From Aspidapion aeneum (lineage: Eukaryota > Arthropoda > Insecta > Coleoptera > Brentidae), in NCBI GenBank assembly GCA_963576565.1, contig OY755046.1, positions 54,043,471 through 54,107,470 of the forward strand: a DNA stretch of 64,000 bases. The letters run 5' to 3'. The notes beneath the pieces were generated by a model, which was not told the origin of the DNA, ran no database searches, and saw only the letters and a program-made list of their open reading frames with translations. Position numbers and translations under genes: made by a program. This document shows positions 20,470 through 31,855 of the stretch, piece by piece. Positions within the stretch are counted from its first letter, which is position 1. Each line of letters starts with the position of its first letter.

Positions 20470-21895
20470 CTACTACTATGTCGTTTTAAAACGTTTTTCT
20501 ACGTTGTCCGAAACCTATTCTCCTCCCCTCTCCTTCAAACCGGACAATCATCTTCTGTCAGGTTTTTTTGACTTATTTCTCTTTGGATTGACTGTTGCCA
20601 TTCCAGTTTAAGACGCCCTCTTTCTCTGCGCCTTATTGGTTGCCATTCTAGGACCTGCTTTGGTACATCAGTAGTGATGTCAACCGTTATGACACTTTAA
20701 ATTTTTGTTAGGTATTTTTCTGTTACGCTATTCCATACATCAGCGTACTTCTCACCATTGTTTCATATATGTTTTTTAAAATACTGTTAAGATACCCCAT
20801 AATCTTTTTTGCTTTTACTATTATTTTTCCAGTACTTTATAGTCTATTCCTGTCTTATTACATGGAGAAATTGGTTGTCCGTCGTCTAGTTCTTACTCAC
20901 TTGATTCGTTTTCAATACAAAAGTACTGTGTCTTGTCCATGTTCACTGTTAGCCCCCCCTTTTGGTATTCTTCCGTTAATTTCCTCATAATATAATCCAT
21001 GTCTTCTTTATCATTAGCTACAATTAGTTGGTCGACAGCAAACTGTAGTGTGTTAAATCGGTCGGCCCTGTACTTTACGTTTCCAGTTTTTTAAAGCTAC
21101 TGCGATATATATTTTAAAATAGGTTGGAGAGCTGTTGTATCCCTGTTTAAACCTTTTGTTACCAGGAATTTAGGTCAACAGTTGGTTTCCAATTTTAATT
21201 TTAGATTTTAACCCTTCGTTTAGTAATTTTATCGCTATTACTTATGTATGATTAATTAGTCTGCTCTAACACTGTCCATTATTTTTTGTACTGGAACGGT
21301 ATCATATGTTTTTTGTTGGTCCACAAAGGTAACATGAGTGCCTATATTTTTGGCACTCCTTTTCTCAATTACTTATTTAAGACAAAAAACATTATCACTA
21401 CAAGATCTGCCTACACAAAACCCACGTTGCTCTTCTTCTTCTTTTCACAAAAAATCATTCTCTATTAAATCTCTAAGAATCCTACAGTACAATCTACTTA
21501 GAGTAGTGGTTACTGAAATTCTTCTGTAATTGTGGTAGTCCAGGTTATTTCCTTTTTTATGTATTGAGGATATAAATGCAATTCTTCAATTATTAATTAT
21601 TATATGTGAGATTTTTTAGTAGTTTCTTTGATCCTGATTTGAGCATTTCAGCATATATTCCCACGGGTCCGCAAGCTTTTCTTGATTAAAACATTTTATT
21701 ACTATTCTTGATCATTTTCTTTCGATTATTACTTCAGCTACGTGTACTTCTATATCTCTCCTTGGAGAGTCTGACAGATATTCGAATCTCGTTTCCAGCA
21801 GCAGTCCTTTGTAGTATTCCAACCAGAAAACGTTTAACCACAAGTTTTGGAAAAGACAACCATAATCTTACAAGAAAACCTAAGTTTGTGACTTA
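20470..21895 (-). mobile_element. RTE-like LINE family A, copy 3 (longest, about 1.4 kb)
   Basis: The 3' end is at the left: (TAG)n tail, then GTAGAAAAACG. Moving right on the minus strand come the C-terminal GRP-type region, the thumb, a decayed FADD region near 21035, then motifs further N-terminal than in other copies: CVGRSCSDNVF near 21390 and GPVGIYAEMLKSGSKKLL near 21670 (RT motif 1). It is multiply frameshifted. Confidence 0.75.
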
Positions 21896-23601
21896 TTTTT
21901 AATTTCTCTTTAATTGGTAGTTTCAGTTTGAATTGTGTTGATAATGATGATTCATATGTAAGTGAGCCTTGCAGGTCTTGCACTACGACCACCACTCACT
22001 TTTGAGTGATTTCTCGCCACTGTATGCCTAGTCCTCCAAAAGGTTAGCTATCAGTTTGAGAGAGACACTATTGACATCGTGCAATGTCCGGACAGTCGCA
22101 CATTACATGTCTGGCCCCCAGATAGAATCTGTATTCGTCTCTTCTGTTAGTTCCATAGTCGCCAAAAGTTTAGTCGCTATGCAACGTCCTTTAAGGAATT
22201 CTTTAGATTGAGGCAAGTCTGATAGATTAGCCCTCCAAGGCTGGTTTGAGGCAGAAAAAGTCAGGTTCCCACTTGAATTATGATACTTTCGATGTCTCCT
22301 AAGTATAAATGGAATTTTTAAGTTTTATTGATGATGATGAGAAATATTCTAATGTCAGTAAGATAGCACTGCATCGCAACTACTCACAGAATAACTGTGG
22401 TCCATTAAAAAGGCTCGTGATCACTTTGGGTTTGGTGCTGATTCTTAAATATCATTCCTACTGAGGGCAGTCCAAGTTCACCAGTCACTCTTCGGTGTTA
22501 TACCAATTCTATGCAGTGGTAGTGTTCGTCGGCAGCCAACCAACATGCAAATTTCCTGTTCATTGGAATTCTTTTGAGTTTCATAGTTCTCTTCTTGAAG
22601 GGCCCTTGTTTAAACTCTCTCTATAGAATGAGCTTTTTCTAGTAACCCTCTCCAGTACCTACTGCTGGATAGCAATCTTTATCAATGCTAAGATGACCAA
22701 CGACAGTCAGATATGCAGTTTTAATATGAGCACGAAAAAATAAATTCTTTCGCTCAAAGTTTGGTAAAGTAAAGAAGCAAAAGACAAACCGACACACAGG
22801 GATTGCTTATCCCAAATTGCGATCTTGTTGGGAGTATCCCACAGGAAAGACCATTACTCAAAACCGGGATTAAGATCATCGATCTTGACAGAAAGAGGGA
22901 CGTCCCGGTGCAGGAAACCTTAATGTAGTTTTTCTCATTAAGGAATATACGATGTTACAACGATGAAAATAGTCAACTTAACGAAAAAGCCTTTAAATTG
23001 GAGTCACACTTACCGTTCAGAACAAATAAAACAGGTTATACATTTTTCTTTTTTGTTTTTTAAAGACACTGCATTTATTCAACTACAATTTATTTGATTT
23101 AACTTAATATACTAGACTTATACTTAAAGTTACACTTAAATTTTAGGTTTTACTCAAAAGTTGTCTCAGCTGTGCTTTAAGTGTCAATCATAATTTGGTT
23201 GTGTTTAAAGCGTTATTTTGTATTATTTATTTTAATTGGTTTGCTAGCTTAAACGGCGTCGCTCTTTTTAGTCTTTAAAGTAACACATTATTATCTACAA
23301 GCTTAATCGATTATACATTTACAATATATCTTCATGGATTTTGGCGTACTTTCTGATAGTCCCTGCTACTAAGATCACTGGATCATTTGTTCTAAAAACT
23401 TGGTAATCTAGTGATCTTACCGGCTACTGCTTCGATTCCCGATAAAGGTATTTATTTCGAAATTACCAAGATGTATTAACAATTGCACTCTTAGCACTTT
23501 GAAATCTATGTATAGTCCTTTCATTTCAAAAGGCCGCCAAAAAAACCATAATAAAATTTGAAGTGTGAAACCCATTAAAGAATCCTAAACAAATAAAAAA
23601 T
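21896..23601. other. Spacer, unrecognised
   Basis: About 21960-22700 is less AT-rich than its surroundings and may be ancient LINE sequence, but I could not assemble a convincing reading. The rest is AT-rich. No terminal repeats found. Confidence 0.35.
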
Positions 23602-24342
23602 ACTCTGCCAATATATGGGCCCCTAAGCTCACACTAGGTACTATAGTTATAGTTTACGTGTGAGCTAATATAACTAAAAACTGAAATATATTTTATTCAA
23701 CTCCAGACTAAATTACCTTTTGTTTGATACCACACAAGCCATGTTTTGACTTAAACTCAAATTTTTAAAATCTACCCCCACCCTTAAAAAAAGTAAAAAC
23801 TAAAACGTATTTTGTTAAACTCCGGACTCAATTTCCTTTCGTTTGATATCACACACGCCATATTTTCACTTAAACTCGAATTTTTGAAATATACCCCCAC
23901 CCTTTTTTTAAAATAAATTACAATGTATTTTGTTTAACTTCAGACTCAATTACCTTTCGTTTGATATCACACACGCCATATTTTCACATAAACTCTAATT
24001 TTTGAAATCTACCCCCACCCTTTTATTTGGTTTGTGTTCGGTGGATTTTGTTCATTTTTAAATGGGACCATCTCGACCCAAGACCCAGCCTAGGTACCAA
24101 ATTTCATTAAAATCGGCCGAGCGGTTTTTGAGTTATGCGCGTTGGTCGTTACAGACATACAGACAGACAGACAGACATACATACAGACAGACAGACAGAC
24201 AGACGGCGCAACAAAAAAGTTTCAAAATCATCTGAAACGCAAAGATATATAATTTTTTTTTAAATCGGAGCAACTTTTTTTTTCTCGAAAAAATTAGGAT
24301 CACCGTAGCTCACACTACTATAGTATAGTATAGGTGTGAGCT
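23602..24342 (+). mobile_element. Hairpin-ended element HP, copy 1
   Basis: Each end is a perfect-stem hairpin: AGCTCACAC...GTGTGAGCT at 23626-23666 and 24307-24342. Inside are three tandem units of about 115 bp (each with GTTTGATAYCACACA and CTACCCCCACCC), then AAATCGGCCGAGCGGTTTTT and a (CAGA)n microsatellite. Copy 2 (47370-48042, inverted) and fragment copy 3 (46087-46312) share this layout. The flank GCCAATATATGGGCCCCTA outside the left hairpin is also shared with copy 2, so the true end lies outside the hairpin on that side. No ORF. Class unresolved. Confidence 0.75.
24151..24204 (+). repeat. (CAGA)n microsatellite inside HP copy 1
   Basis: Tandem CAGA with a few CATA variants. It is an integral part of the HP element family. 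Confidence 0.9.
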
Positions 24343-24616
24343 AAAAATATATGAGCCGGACTGGGAACTGTTTATAGTATATAGTAAAATAAAATAAAAC
24401 GTTTAATAAAAGTTGCTGCTTAATGTATATAAGCATTAATAGATAGGTACTATATACCATGTAGCTTGCCCCTGTAATATGTCTAATAGGTTCGTATATT
24501 CTGGAACGATTTCCGTAATTTTCTACTGAGAATTGCGCATACATATCAAAAATAATATCTTGAATTTTCCTCGTACAATGTGTTTTTAAAAGTTTTGCCT
24601 TGCCCTTTGGATTTTT

Positions 24617-24752
24617 TTACCTTCCTAGCCCGCGTAACAATGGCTAGAGAGAAGGTATTATTTTCGACGATTTAAGATAACGCCAAAAATGTGTTATTTG
24701 GATGTATTTTGACCTATCCTAGCAATATCGTCGTGATGTCTGTCTGCGTGTG

Positions 24753-24799
<47 letters not shown>

Positions 24800-25092
24800 T
24801 AAAATAGTGTTCGATACTCTTACGAGCTTATTAGATTTTGGTCAAAATCCATTAATGCGAATGACAGTTTTTTGACAATTAGAAACTTTAAAAAATGCTA
24901 ACTTTTTAATGAGGCATCGTCTTAATACACTGTTTTCAAAATGTAGTAGACTATATTTTCTACAATAATTCGTGTTATTACCAAAAACTTCGTAGGAGCT
25001 TTAGTTTCTGAGATATTAAAAAAAACTGTTTTTAAGGCTAATATATTATCATGGCTTCACTTGAAGTTTGATAATAGGCTAGCCAGGAAGGT
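24617..25092. mobile_element. Possible short inverted-repeat element
   Basis: Ends share ACCTTCCTRGC in inverted orientation (24617 region and 25080 region). No target duplication found. A (TA)n run lies at 24755-24797. Weak. Confidence 0.3.
24755..24797. repeat. (TA)n microsatellite
   Basis: About 21 TA units. Confidence 0.95.
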
Positions 25093-25974
25093 GTCAGTTC
25101 CGTCATGGATCCATTTATTTTTTAGGGTTAAGGTTTGGTTTCTGTAAAACAGCAGACTGTAATGGTACCACCACTTCTTCTCCTCCTTGGTCCTAAAATG
25201 GTCTACAAAAATTTGTTTGTGGTGTTTCAAATGGCCGCCAAAACGCCATTATTAATATCACTTACTAGGTCCTCACTTATAAAAACAAACTAAAATATAC
25301 ACGTTTATAATTGTTATTATTCACAATAATAATGAAAATGTCACTATAATAATGACATGAATTCAAATCCGTAATATAAACACAACCGCTAACAATTTTA
25401 AAATGAGTTTGACCCTGTATTAAAGAATGCAGGTGGTACCTTTCGAAAGCCTTTGTTATATTTAGAGAAGGAATTAGGTATTTATAGAATGGACTCCTGC
25501 AATTCCCAAAATGGTTATTATGAGAAGGGTGGCACGCGCCAGTTTTTTGTGCGGCTTTTTGAAATGACAGAACTTGACTACTAGCGTGTTTCTCTCGTTA
25601 GTTAAAATCTGAAGTTGAATAACATAATCCCCATACTGATTTTATTATTTGTTTATTGAATAATCTATATCGAATCTTTTTTTCTTAACTTTATAACAGG
25701 TGGCCTCGTTGACTGTCAAATCAAGTGGTCAAGGCTTAAACGTTGCAAGCAACCAATTTGGGCAACAACTTATAGAATTAACAAAGCAAAGGGAATTTGG
25801 CGGTTTTTGGAGGAAGTTAATGCTATAAGCGTGTTTCTCAAATATGTAACCAATGTAGGAAAATCATACATCCCTGTTCAATTTTCTTCTTTAAACTTCA
25901 CCTTTTCACTTCTTATTATATATTTGATTTTGCTGTTAATAAACTATTAAACTTTTGTATTCTAATATTCACAC
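25093..25974. other. Spacer without recognised feature
   Basis: AT-rich, no significant ORF, no repeats I could match elsewhere in the window. Confidence 0.45.
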
Positions 25975-26560
25975 TCTTTAAACTTTAAGTTTTTAGGAAC
26001 CTTTTATATATTTGTTGTAATACTTTAATTTATCAAAATTTTAAACGTTGATTAAATAGAATTCTTCAATCAACTGTTTAATTTCCTTATGACTACTGTT
26101 TAGGTTTCTGACATTATCTTGATTAAAAATGCCGATTTTAGGGCAATGGTTGGTTTGTATTTGAAGTTAAGAAAACCAGAAAAATATAGCAACCATATTT
26201 TAGAACACTGGAAACCGCAATAATAAAAAGGTTTATAATTAAAATAAACTCTAAAATTAAAGACCATAGTTAGAAATAACAAAAAGAATTATATTATACC
26301 AAGTTAAAATAATTAACAAAAATTTAACATTTCCCCAGTTGAAACCCCCCCCCCTTAAATGAAGCGATGTGAAGCGTACAGAAACCAACTGAAGAATGCT
26401 CTCTAACGATTTTCTTGTCTCAGGAAAAATAACTCTGCCCGCCAGACACTCATAGCTTGCCGTTGATTGGTTTGAACTCTTAGTCTAAAGCACTTTGGCG
26501 AGAGGGAGACTGTGCTTTAAACGCTCCAGAACAGCTAGACAAGCTTTATAATCAAAAATC
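25975..26560. repeat. Dispersed repeat R1, copy B
   Basis: Colinear with 45-640: shared GAACCTTTTATATATTTG-like, CAATCAACTGTTTAATTT, AACATTTCCCCAGTT and CATAGCTTGCCGTTGATT. Diverged and without the last 150 bp of copy A. Confidence 0.75.
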
Positions 26561-27779
26561 CCGTTTTGTTACAACTTGTATTTTTTACCGCAAATTGGCA
26601 TTAGGTATCATATCGAGATATTCTGTTTGATTTAATAGCAATGGAAAGTGAGTAGTACAAAAATGTTTGAATCTTTTTAGCCCAAAACATATGATATCCT
26701 TCGCATCGCCGCCGGCATATTCAGTCGGACACAAAATGCCCTATATTAGTCAGCTACATTAGTCAGGATTAGCTTCCCAAAGCCGGAGAGCTGGAACTGT
26801 GGAGCTGACGAGTGGCAGGTTTTAGCTAACTGCCACCTAATGACGTCATTTTTCAAATTCTTTTATCCCCGCGTGCGCTCGCACTGCAAATATCCTACAG
26901 GATTTTTTTGTCTTTTTATGTCATTTTTAATCCTGTCAGATATCCTCGAGCTTAAGCTTAGTTACGGCAAATAATTGGTGACCCAATTGTATTTGTAATT
27001 AAATTTTTATACATACATTGTGTCCACAGATTGAGTAACGGTAAGGTATAAATGATAAAAAAATGTCGATTTAAATTCTAATATTCTGGGAATCGCTCCT
27101 GTTTGGTTTTAAACTAACATGTTAAGATAATGAGCCAAATCAATTGGTTTATTAGGTTGATTTCATAAAAGTGTTAAGCGTAATGTACCTTTGTTCAGAA
27201 ATAGTTATTCAGAAGAGTTATTTGGAATTAAAAGTTACCACTGATTCTCAATTTTCAGAAAAATTAGCTTAAAATCGTCTAAACAAAATTTTCATAATCG
27301 ACTTCAGAGTTGACTGATTTTCTTAAAACTGAGAATCTGCCATAACTTTTGAATCTAAACTCGTAATAACATTTTCCCATATCTATTAAAATAAAAGTAT
27401 TTTACTCTTAACACTTTTTATCAAATCAACCTATTAAACCACGCTGTAGATTAATTGATTTCAGAATCTAAATAGAACATTTTTTTTGTCATTTATACCT
27501 AACATCATCAAATCAGCCTACTAAACCACCCTGTATATTAATTGATTTGGCTTATTTTTTATCATCATCATCACCATCTCTTAGTTTGCGACCAAGCCGG
27601 AGTGATTCCCAGAAAATTAGAGTCTACATCGAAATTTTTTTGTCATTTATACCTTACCGGCACTCTATCCTTGGACACACTAAATATAAAAATTATTGAA
27701 AAAATTGTTTTTATTCAAATTTAAAAAACAACTAGAATAATTCACTTTAATGTTTATTTGCCTAAAAATTGCCAATTTA
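26561..27779. other. Spacer without recognised gene
   Basis: Mostly AT-rich. Contains internally related stretches around 27100-27560 (TTGATTTCAT.. and TTAATTGATTT phrases), a possible degenerate inverted repeat, and a short (ATC)n near 27560. No ORF of note. Confidence 0.4.
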
Positions 27780-28376
27780 GATTAGATATTCGATGGAGCC
27801 ATAACACCAATTGTTTCCTCCACCGACGCATGCTAAGAATATCTTGGAGTCACGTATCACGTAACCAGAAACTGTTTTACAACGCATGCAAAACGAAAAA
27901 GAAATATAGAAAATTGATAAAGAAAGAAAACTTGCATACTTTGGACATATAATGCGTAACCAAAAATACGAAATAATGTAATTGCACCTGTAGAATTTTT
28001 CAGAGCCACTGTTAACGAAGTAATATGGGTCGGAAGGATCGCCAACGTCCATTGAGGATAAGGCACTAGACAAAGAAGATATGCTCATTCCAAAAATGTT
28101 ATATCTTTTAATTATTTTTGTCTCATATCTAGGCCTCGACGCCATAAAGGCGAGTAGTTGAAACAAAGCAATAAATATCACAATATTTCTGCATTCCTTT
28201 AAATTACGACAAATGTCAGGAAAAAATTCCATATCTGATGCCAAGTGTGAATTATGGCAATGCAATAAGAGACCACCGGTGCAATAAAACAAAAAGAAAC
28301 CCTGGACTGGGTTTTCCTGTGGATTTTCCGACTCGAATTTGTCAAATATAAAGCTTTTTGTCATCCCTTTTACCAC
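27777..28376 (-). CDS. Hypothetical ORF, 199 aa, uncertain
   Basis: The longest open frame outside retroelement ORFs. It has hydrophobic stretches (FFLFYCTGGLLLHC, IVIFIALFQLLAFMA, ISSLSSAL, FLSLSIFYISFSFC) and could look membrane-associated. Its C-terminal third lies antisense to the LINE remnant at 27780-27988, so at least that part is probably a shadow. No family is recognised and no splice or promoter evidence is seen. Treat as unproven. Confidence 0.15.
   Translation of the reverse strand: MVKGMTKSFIFDKFESENPQENPVQGFFLFYCTGGLLLHCHNSHLASDMEFFPDICRNLKECRNIVIFIALFQLLAFMASRPRYETKIIKRYNIFGMSISSLSSALSSMDVGDPSDPYYFVNSGSEKFYRCNYIISYFWLRIICPKYASFLSLSIFYISFSFCMRCKTVSGYVIRDSKIFLACVGGGNNWCYGSIEYLI
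27780..27988 (+). mobile_element. RTE-like LINE family B fragment (C-terminal region)
   Basis: Plus-strand reading HRRMLRISWSHVSRNQKL, followed after a +1 shift by LAYFGHIMRNQKYEIM. These are the conserved thumb-to-C-terminal phrases of endonuclease-RT LINEs (RRMLRISW..., LGHIMRN.KY). One frameshift separates them. Confidence 0.65.
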
Positions 28377-28990
28377 AATGCTACCATAGATATGTAGGAA
28401 TAAGGAAATCCACAGAAAAATAAGGTAATGAGCAAAAAATAAAAATTAACAACATCGATAATGACAGTGGCAGTGCCCTACTATTTCCAGAGAATTCCGA
28501 ATACAAGAAGCACATTCTGAGGTATTAAAGACCTTACCTAAAGATTTGTTTTTTGTTTTGTATGTTCAAAAAATTTCAACTGCCCCAATTTTTTCTATTA
28601 TACCAATTCCCAAAACTAGATCCACAAATCTTTCAAGCAGAATCGGCCAAGGCCTATAATACTACAAATTTATTCTTGATCTTGTGAAGATTGATTTTAG
28701 ATAATTGTGAAAATTGTTCTGAAGAAATCCAAACATCTACTTAAGGAACAAAATGTAAAGTACTATTTTTATGGCAACGCTTGAAAAAACATTGCAACAA
28801 AAAATAGCTTTTTTGTGAAGTTGTTTCTAGCATTAACTTCATTAAGGGCTAGTATTTTTTTCTAAAGTTAAAGAAGACATCATAGCAAATCAAAAAATGA
28901 TGTGCGAGATGTTCGTTAGTTGGATATATAGAATAAAAATTCACTCTCTTTTCCAGAAATAAAAATGAGTGGCAATAGTGGATCAAGGAA
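28377..28990. other. Spacer without recognised feature
   Basis: AT-rich with no ORF above noise and no matching repeats in the window. Confidence 0.45.
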
Positions 28991-30160
28991 TACTACTTCT
29001 ACTACTATGTCGATTTAGAACGTTTTCTACGTTGTCAGAAGCCTATTGTCCACCTCGATTCCCATGCTTTCTTTTATGGTCTAGTTTCTTATATGATCTG
29101 GTCTAGATATTCCCATTGATCCTTTTATTGCATCCATTTCGACACTTTCCATTTTTGATTTATATTTTTTTGTTACGCGACAAGTCTCTATTCCATACAA
29201 CAGCGTGTCATTGTTTCATATTTGTTAAATTTTACATTCAGTTTTATCTCTTTGCTCCATAAAATACTGTTAAGACATCAAATAACCTTTATTCTTTTAC
29301 TCTTCTTCTTTCAAGTTCTTTGTAGTCTGTTCCTGTCTTATCAAATGTGACACTCTAGTATACATACTCATTGCATGAAGATATTGTTTGTCCATCAGGG
29401 GCGGCTAGTGCATAAGGGCTGCAGAGCTGCAGAACCCCCAAAATTTTCACATTATTTGACTATTTTTCAGCCGCTGCTATTTTTCTAATATAATTATTTT
29501 ATTTCTAAAATTATTGGAATAGCAGTATATTTTCGGTCCGGTGTTGGTATAGTAGGCCTTCAAATCGCGTACGTGTGTTGAGTATGACGCTGCGCGCCGT
29601 CGTCGAAGGCCGCATTTCACAGTCGGTCAAATGAAGTTATTGGTATTGTTGCGCTGCTAAATTGCAACACAACGTAGCTGGGCGGCTAACGAGATCTGTG
29701 CTCGCCTAGGAACCCCTTCCTTCGCCCCGCACCGCACTTGCTCATGGGTTTAGATAGCGAAATCTAGGCAAAAATAGAGCTGCAAAACTTGCAGTTCCAG
29801 TACAATTCCGGGCGGGCGGGCTCAGCGTTGCGTGTTTGCGGGCGCATTTATTTATTTAGAAGACGCCAAACGCATGAGCGGGAGGTTATGGTCGTGTTTG
29901 TTGTTTGTTTTTGTATAATTGTGTCGGCAGAACTCACAAACTTTACTGTCACGAGCCGCCACTGTTGTCCATCGTCTAGCTCTAACTCACTTGATTGGTT
30001 TCCAATACATAGATACTGTGTCTTGTCCATGTTCACTGTTAACCCACACTTTTGGTACTCTTCCGCTAACTTTCTCTTGACATATTCCAAATCTTCTTTA
30101 TCATTAGCTACAATTACTTGGTCGTCAGCAAACTGTAGTTTGTATATGGTAAATCGATCG
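28991..30160 (-). mobile_element. RTE-like LINE family A, copy 4, split by a hAT element
   Basis: 3' tail (CTACTA.. on the plus strand) at the left. An internal deletion removes part of the C-terminal region. The RT piece MDKTQYLCIGNQSSELELDD lies at 29980-30050, right of the hAT insertion at 29396-29964. Removing the hAT element and one 8-bp repeat restores TTTGTCCATCGTCTAG, as in copies 3 and 5. Confidence 0.85.
29396..29964. mobile_element. hAT-type non-autonomous element H2 (569 bp)
   Basis: Terminal repeats CAGGGGCGGCTAGTG and, reversed, CAGTGGCGGCTCGTG (13 of 15). Exact 8-bp target duplication TTGTCCAT at 29388-29395 and 29965-29972, inside a family A LINE copy, so the boundaries are certain. 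It is GC-richer than its surroundings and has no transposase ORF. Confidence 0.92.
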
Positions 30161-31647
30161 TCAAGAAATACCCAATTACACTACTTCAACAATATTTATT
30201 CTTATAGAAAAAAAAATTACCTACTACAGCCAATAAATACAAGTTAAAATTAATTTAACTTAAATTGTACTTGAGCAATAAAAGATGGGAAGCTTGCAAG
30301 CGACTAAAGTAAATAAATTTTAAGTTCTGTTGGTCTTTGGAAGTCTCTTTAAAAACTCAAATTCTTTTTTAGCCGTATATAATCTAAGACAATAAGATTT
30401 ATTTAAGAGAACGCTGGTGTCAGATGATTTATATCCCTAAAAATCTCGGTAGGGACATATAACTAGGGGCTACGATAAGGGTGACAGAAAGTGACCAGCC
30501 TGTGGACACCAATGCTTGCTATATCGCGTGCTTTTCAGGTTCACGTATGTAATAGGCAGGTTGTGAATATCTACCAAGTAAAAGTGACATCAAACTGCAG
30601 CAGTTGAAAATCTATTACTCAAATGCAGTAAAGACCAGAATTAAACCAAAGTTCTAATCTTATTTGAAATAAAATTTAGGAAAACTTTTGTATTTTTTTG
30701 CATTTTTTCCCAAATTCTTTTACCATTATCCTATAATTAATTTAACTTGGTTTCGTTTTTTTCTAAAAAATTTCTTGTGCAGCGACATATTTCCGAGTAT
30801 TTAATATTTTGAAAATTATCGTCTGCGCTGTATTTTTTTTGAATTTTCGTATATGTTCGTATGTATTCGTATTTCGTATATGTTTTTATATTGCAACTCT
30901 TTTATTTTTCTTGGGTAGGAGTTATAGGTCTCTTAGTATTTCTAAATAATTTGATAGTTCTTAAATGAAATAATTATTTAGGGACACTATCACACATCAA
31001 CAAACTAAATATGGGGTCATCTAAATTATGTTTGTCAGCCTTTTTAGGATCATGCAAAAATGTAGAAGTTTTGATTGAAACCATTCTTCCACAATCAATT
31101 TTAAATACTTCAGACTAAAATTATGATTTCGCTTTAAAATCGTGGACTGTGCGAATTTATCGAAATTCTTATTGAACAACCAAATAATTAAAAAGGTTTT
31201 GATTTGAGTTTGTTTTAAGCTACTTATGAAAATCTTCTTCTGGATTGTCAAGGCTCGAGACATCTCCTAGCTATTCAGAACTATGAGTAATGCAGGGCTA
31301 AATGCTCTTCCTTCAGTGTCTCTGGGGAATCATCTTAAATACTTTTTTTCACGTTTCCATTGCTTGAACTTATTCTTTCAGTGTGTGAGCAGCATGTGTA
31401 TTTGCAGTCAAAAGGCTAACAAATTTAGCATTTGCGGGCTAAACTGAGCGTTTTTTAAACTCTGAATTTCCATTCCAATTAAACCAACAGAAATTTCTAC
31501 AAACCACTGGAAGCGTATTGACGGAGTTTCTTTGACTCCTTAGAAGTCAGGGAGTTTAGTCTGGGACACCACGTGCAGACACACCTTAGCTAATAGCAAC
31601 ATTTGCAAAACCATCTAAATAATCAGTTGTGGCTGCACAAATTGGCG
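30161..31647. other. Spacer without recognised gene
   Basis: AT-rich. ORF at 31021-31263 (minus, 80 aa) has no recognised motif. Nothing else seen. Confidence 0.4.
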
Positions 31648-31855
31648 AAACAGAAAAACATAGAATGTATGATGAGCTGAAGAATCACTATATTTTTGTT
31701 CCTTTTAGTGCGGAAACTCATGGACCTTTTGGTGAAGAGGCCTAAAAGTTTTTGGATGAATTAAGTTTGAGTTAAGTCCAGAAGCTTTAAAGCCTTCTTT
31801 ATTCAAAGTACCAGCTTGGCGATCCAGAGAGAAAATGACATTTCTGTGCTTTTTA
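31648..31855 (+). mobile_element. Retroelement fragment (post-RT tail of a metazoan RT protein)
   Basis: Plus-strand reading RMYDELKNHYIFVPFSAET, then GEEA, a stop, KFLDEL, and after a shift STSLAIQRENDISVL. This matches the conserved phrases YxFVPVAVETxGxxGEEA..FL and LSIAIQRGNAAxVL that follow the RT in many uncharacterised metazoan retroelements. Only about 70 residues survive. Confidence 0.45.

Noticed and set aside
22020..22260. Minus-strand LINE tail with Cys motif (CDCPDIAR)
   Set aside because: Could not extend the reading in any frame beyond a few residues; too weak to list as an element.
29848..30090. 80-aa ORF as a gene
   Set aside because: Its first half is LINE family A RT and its second half is hAT DNA; a chance fusion.
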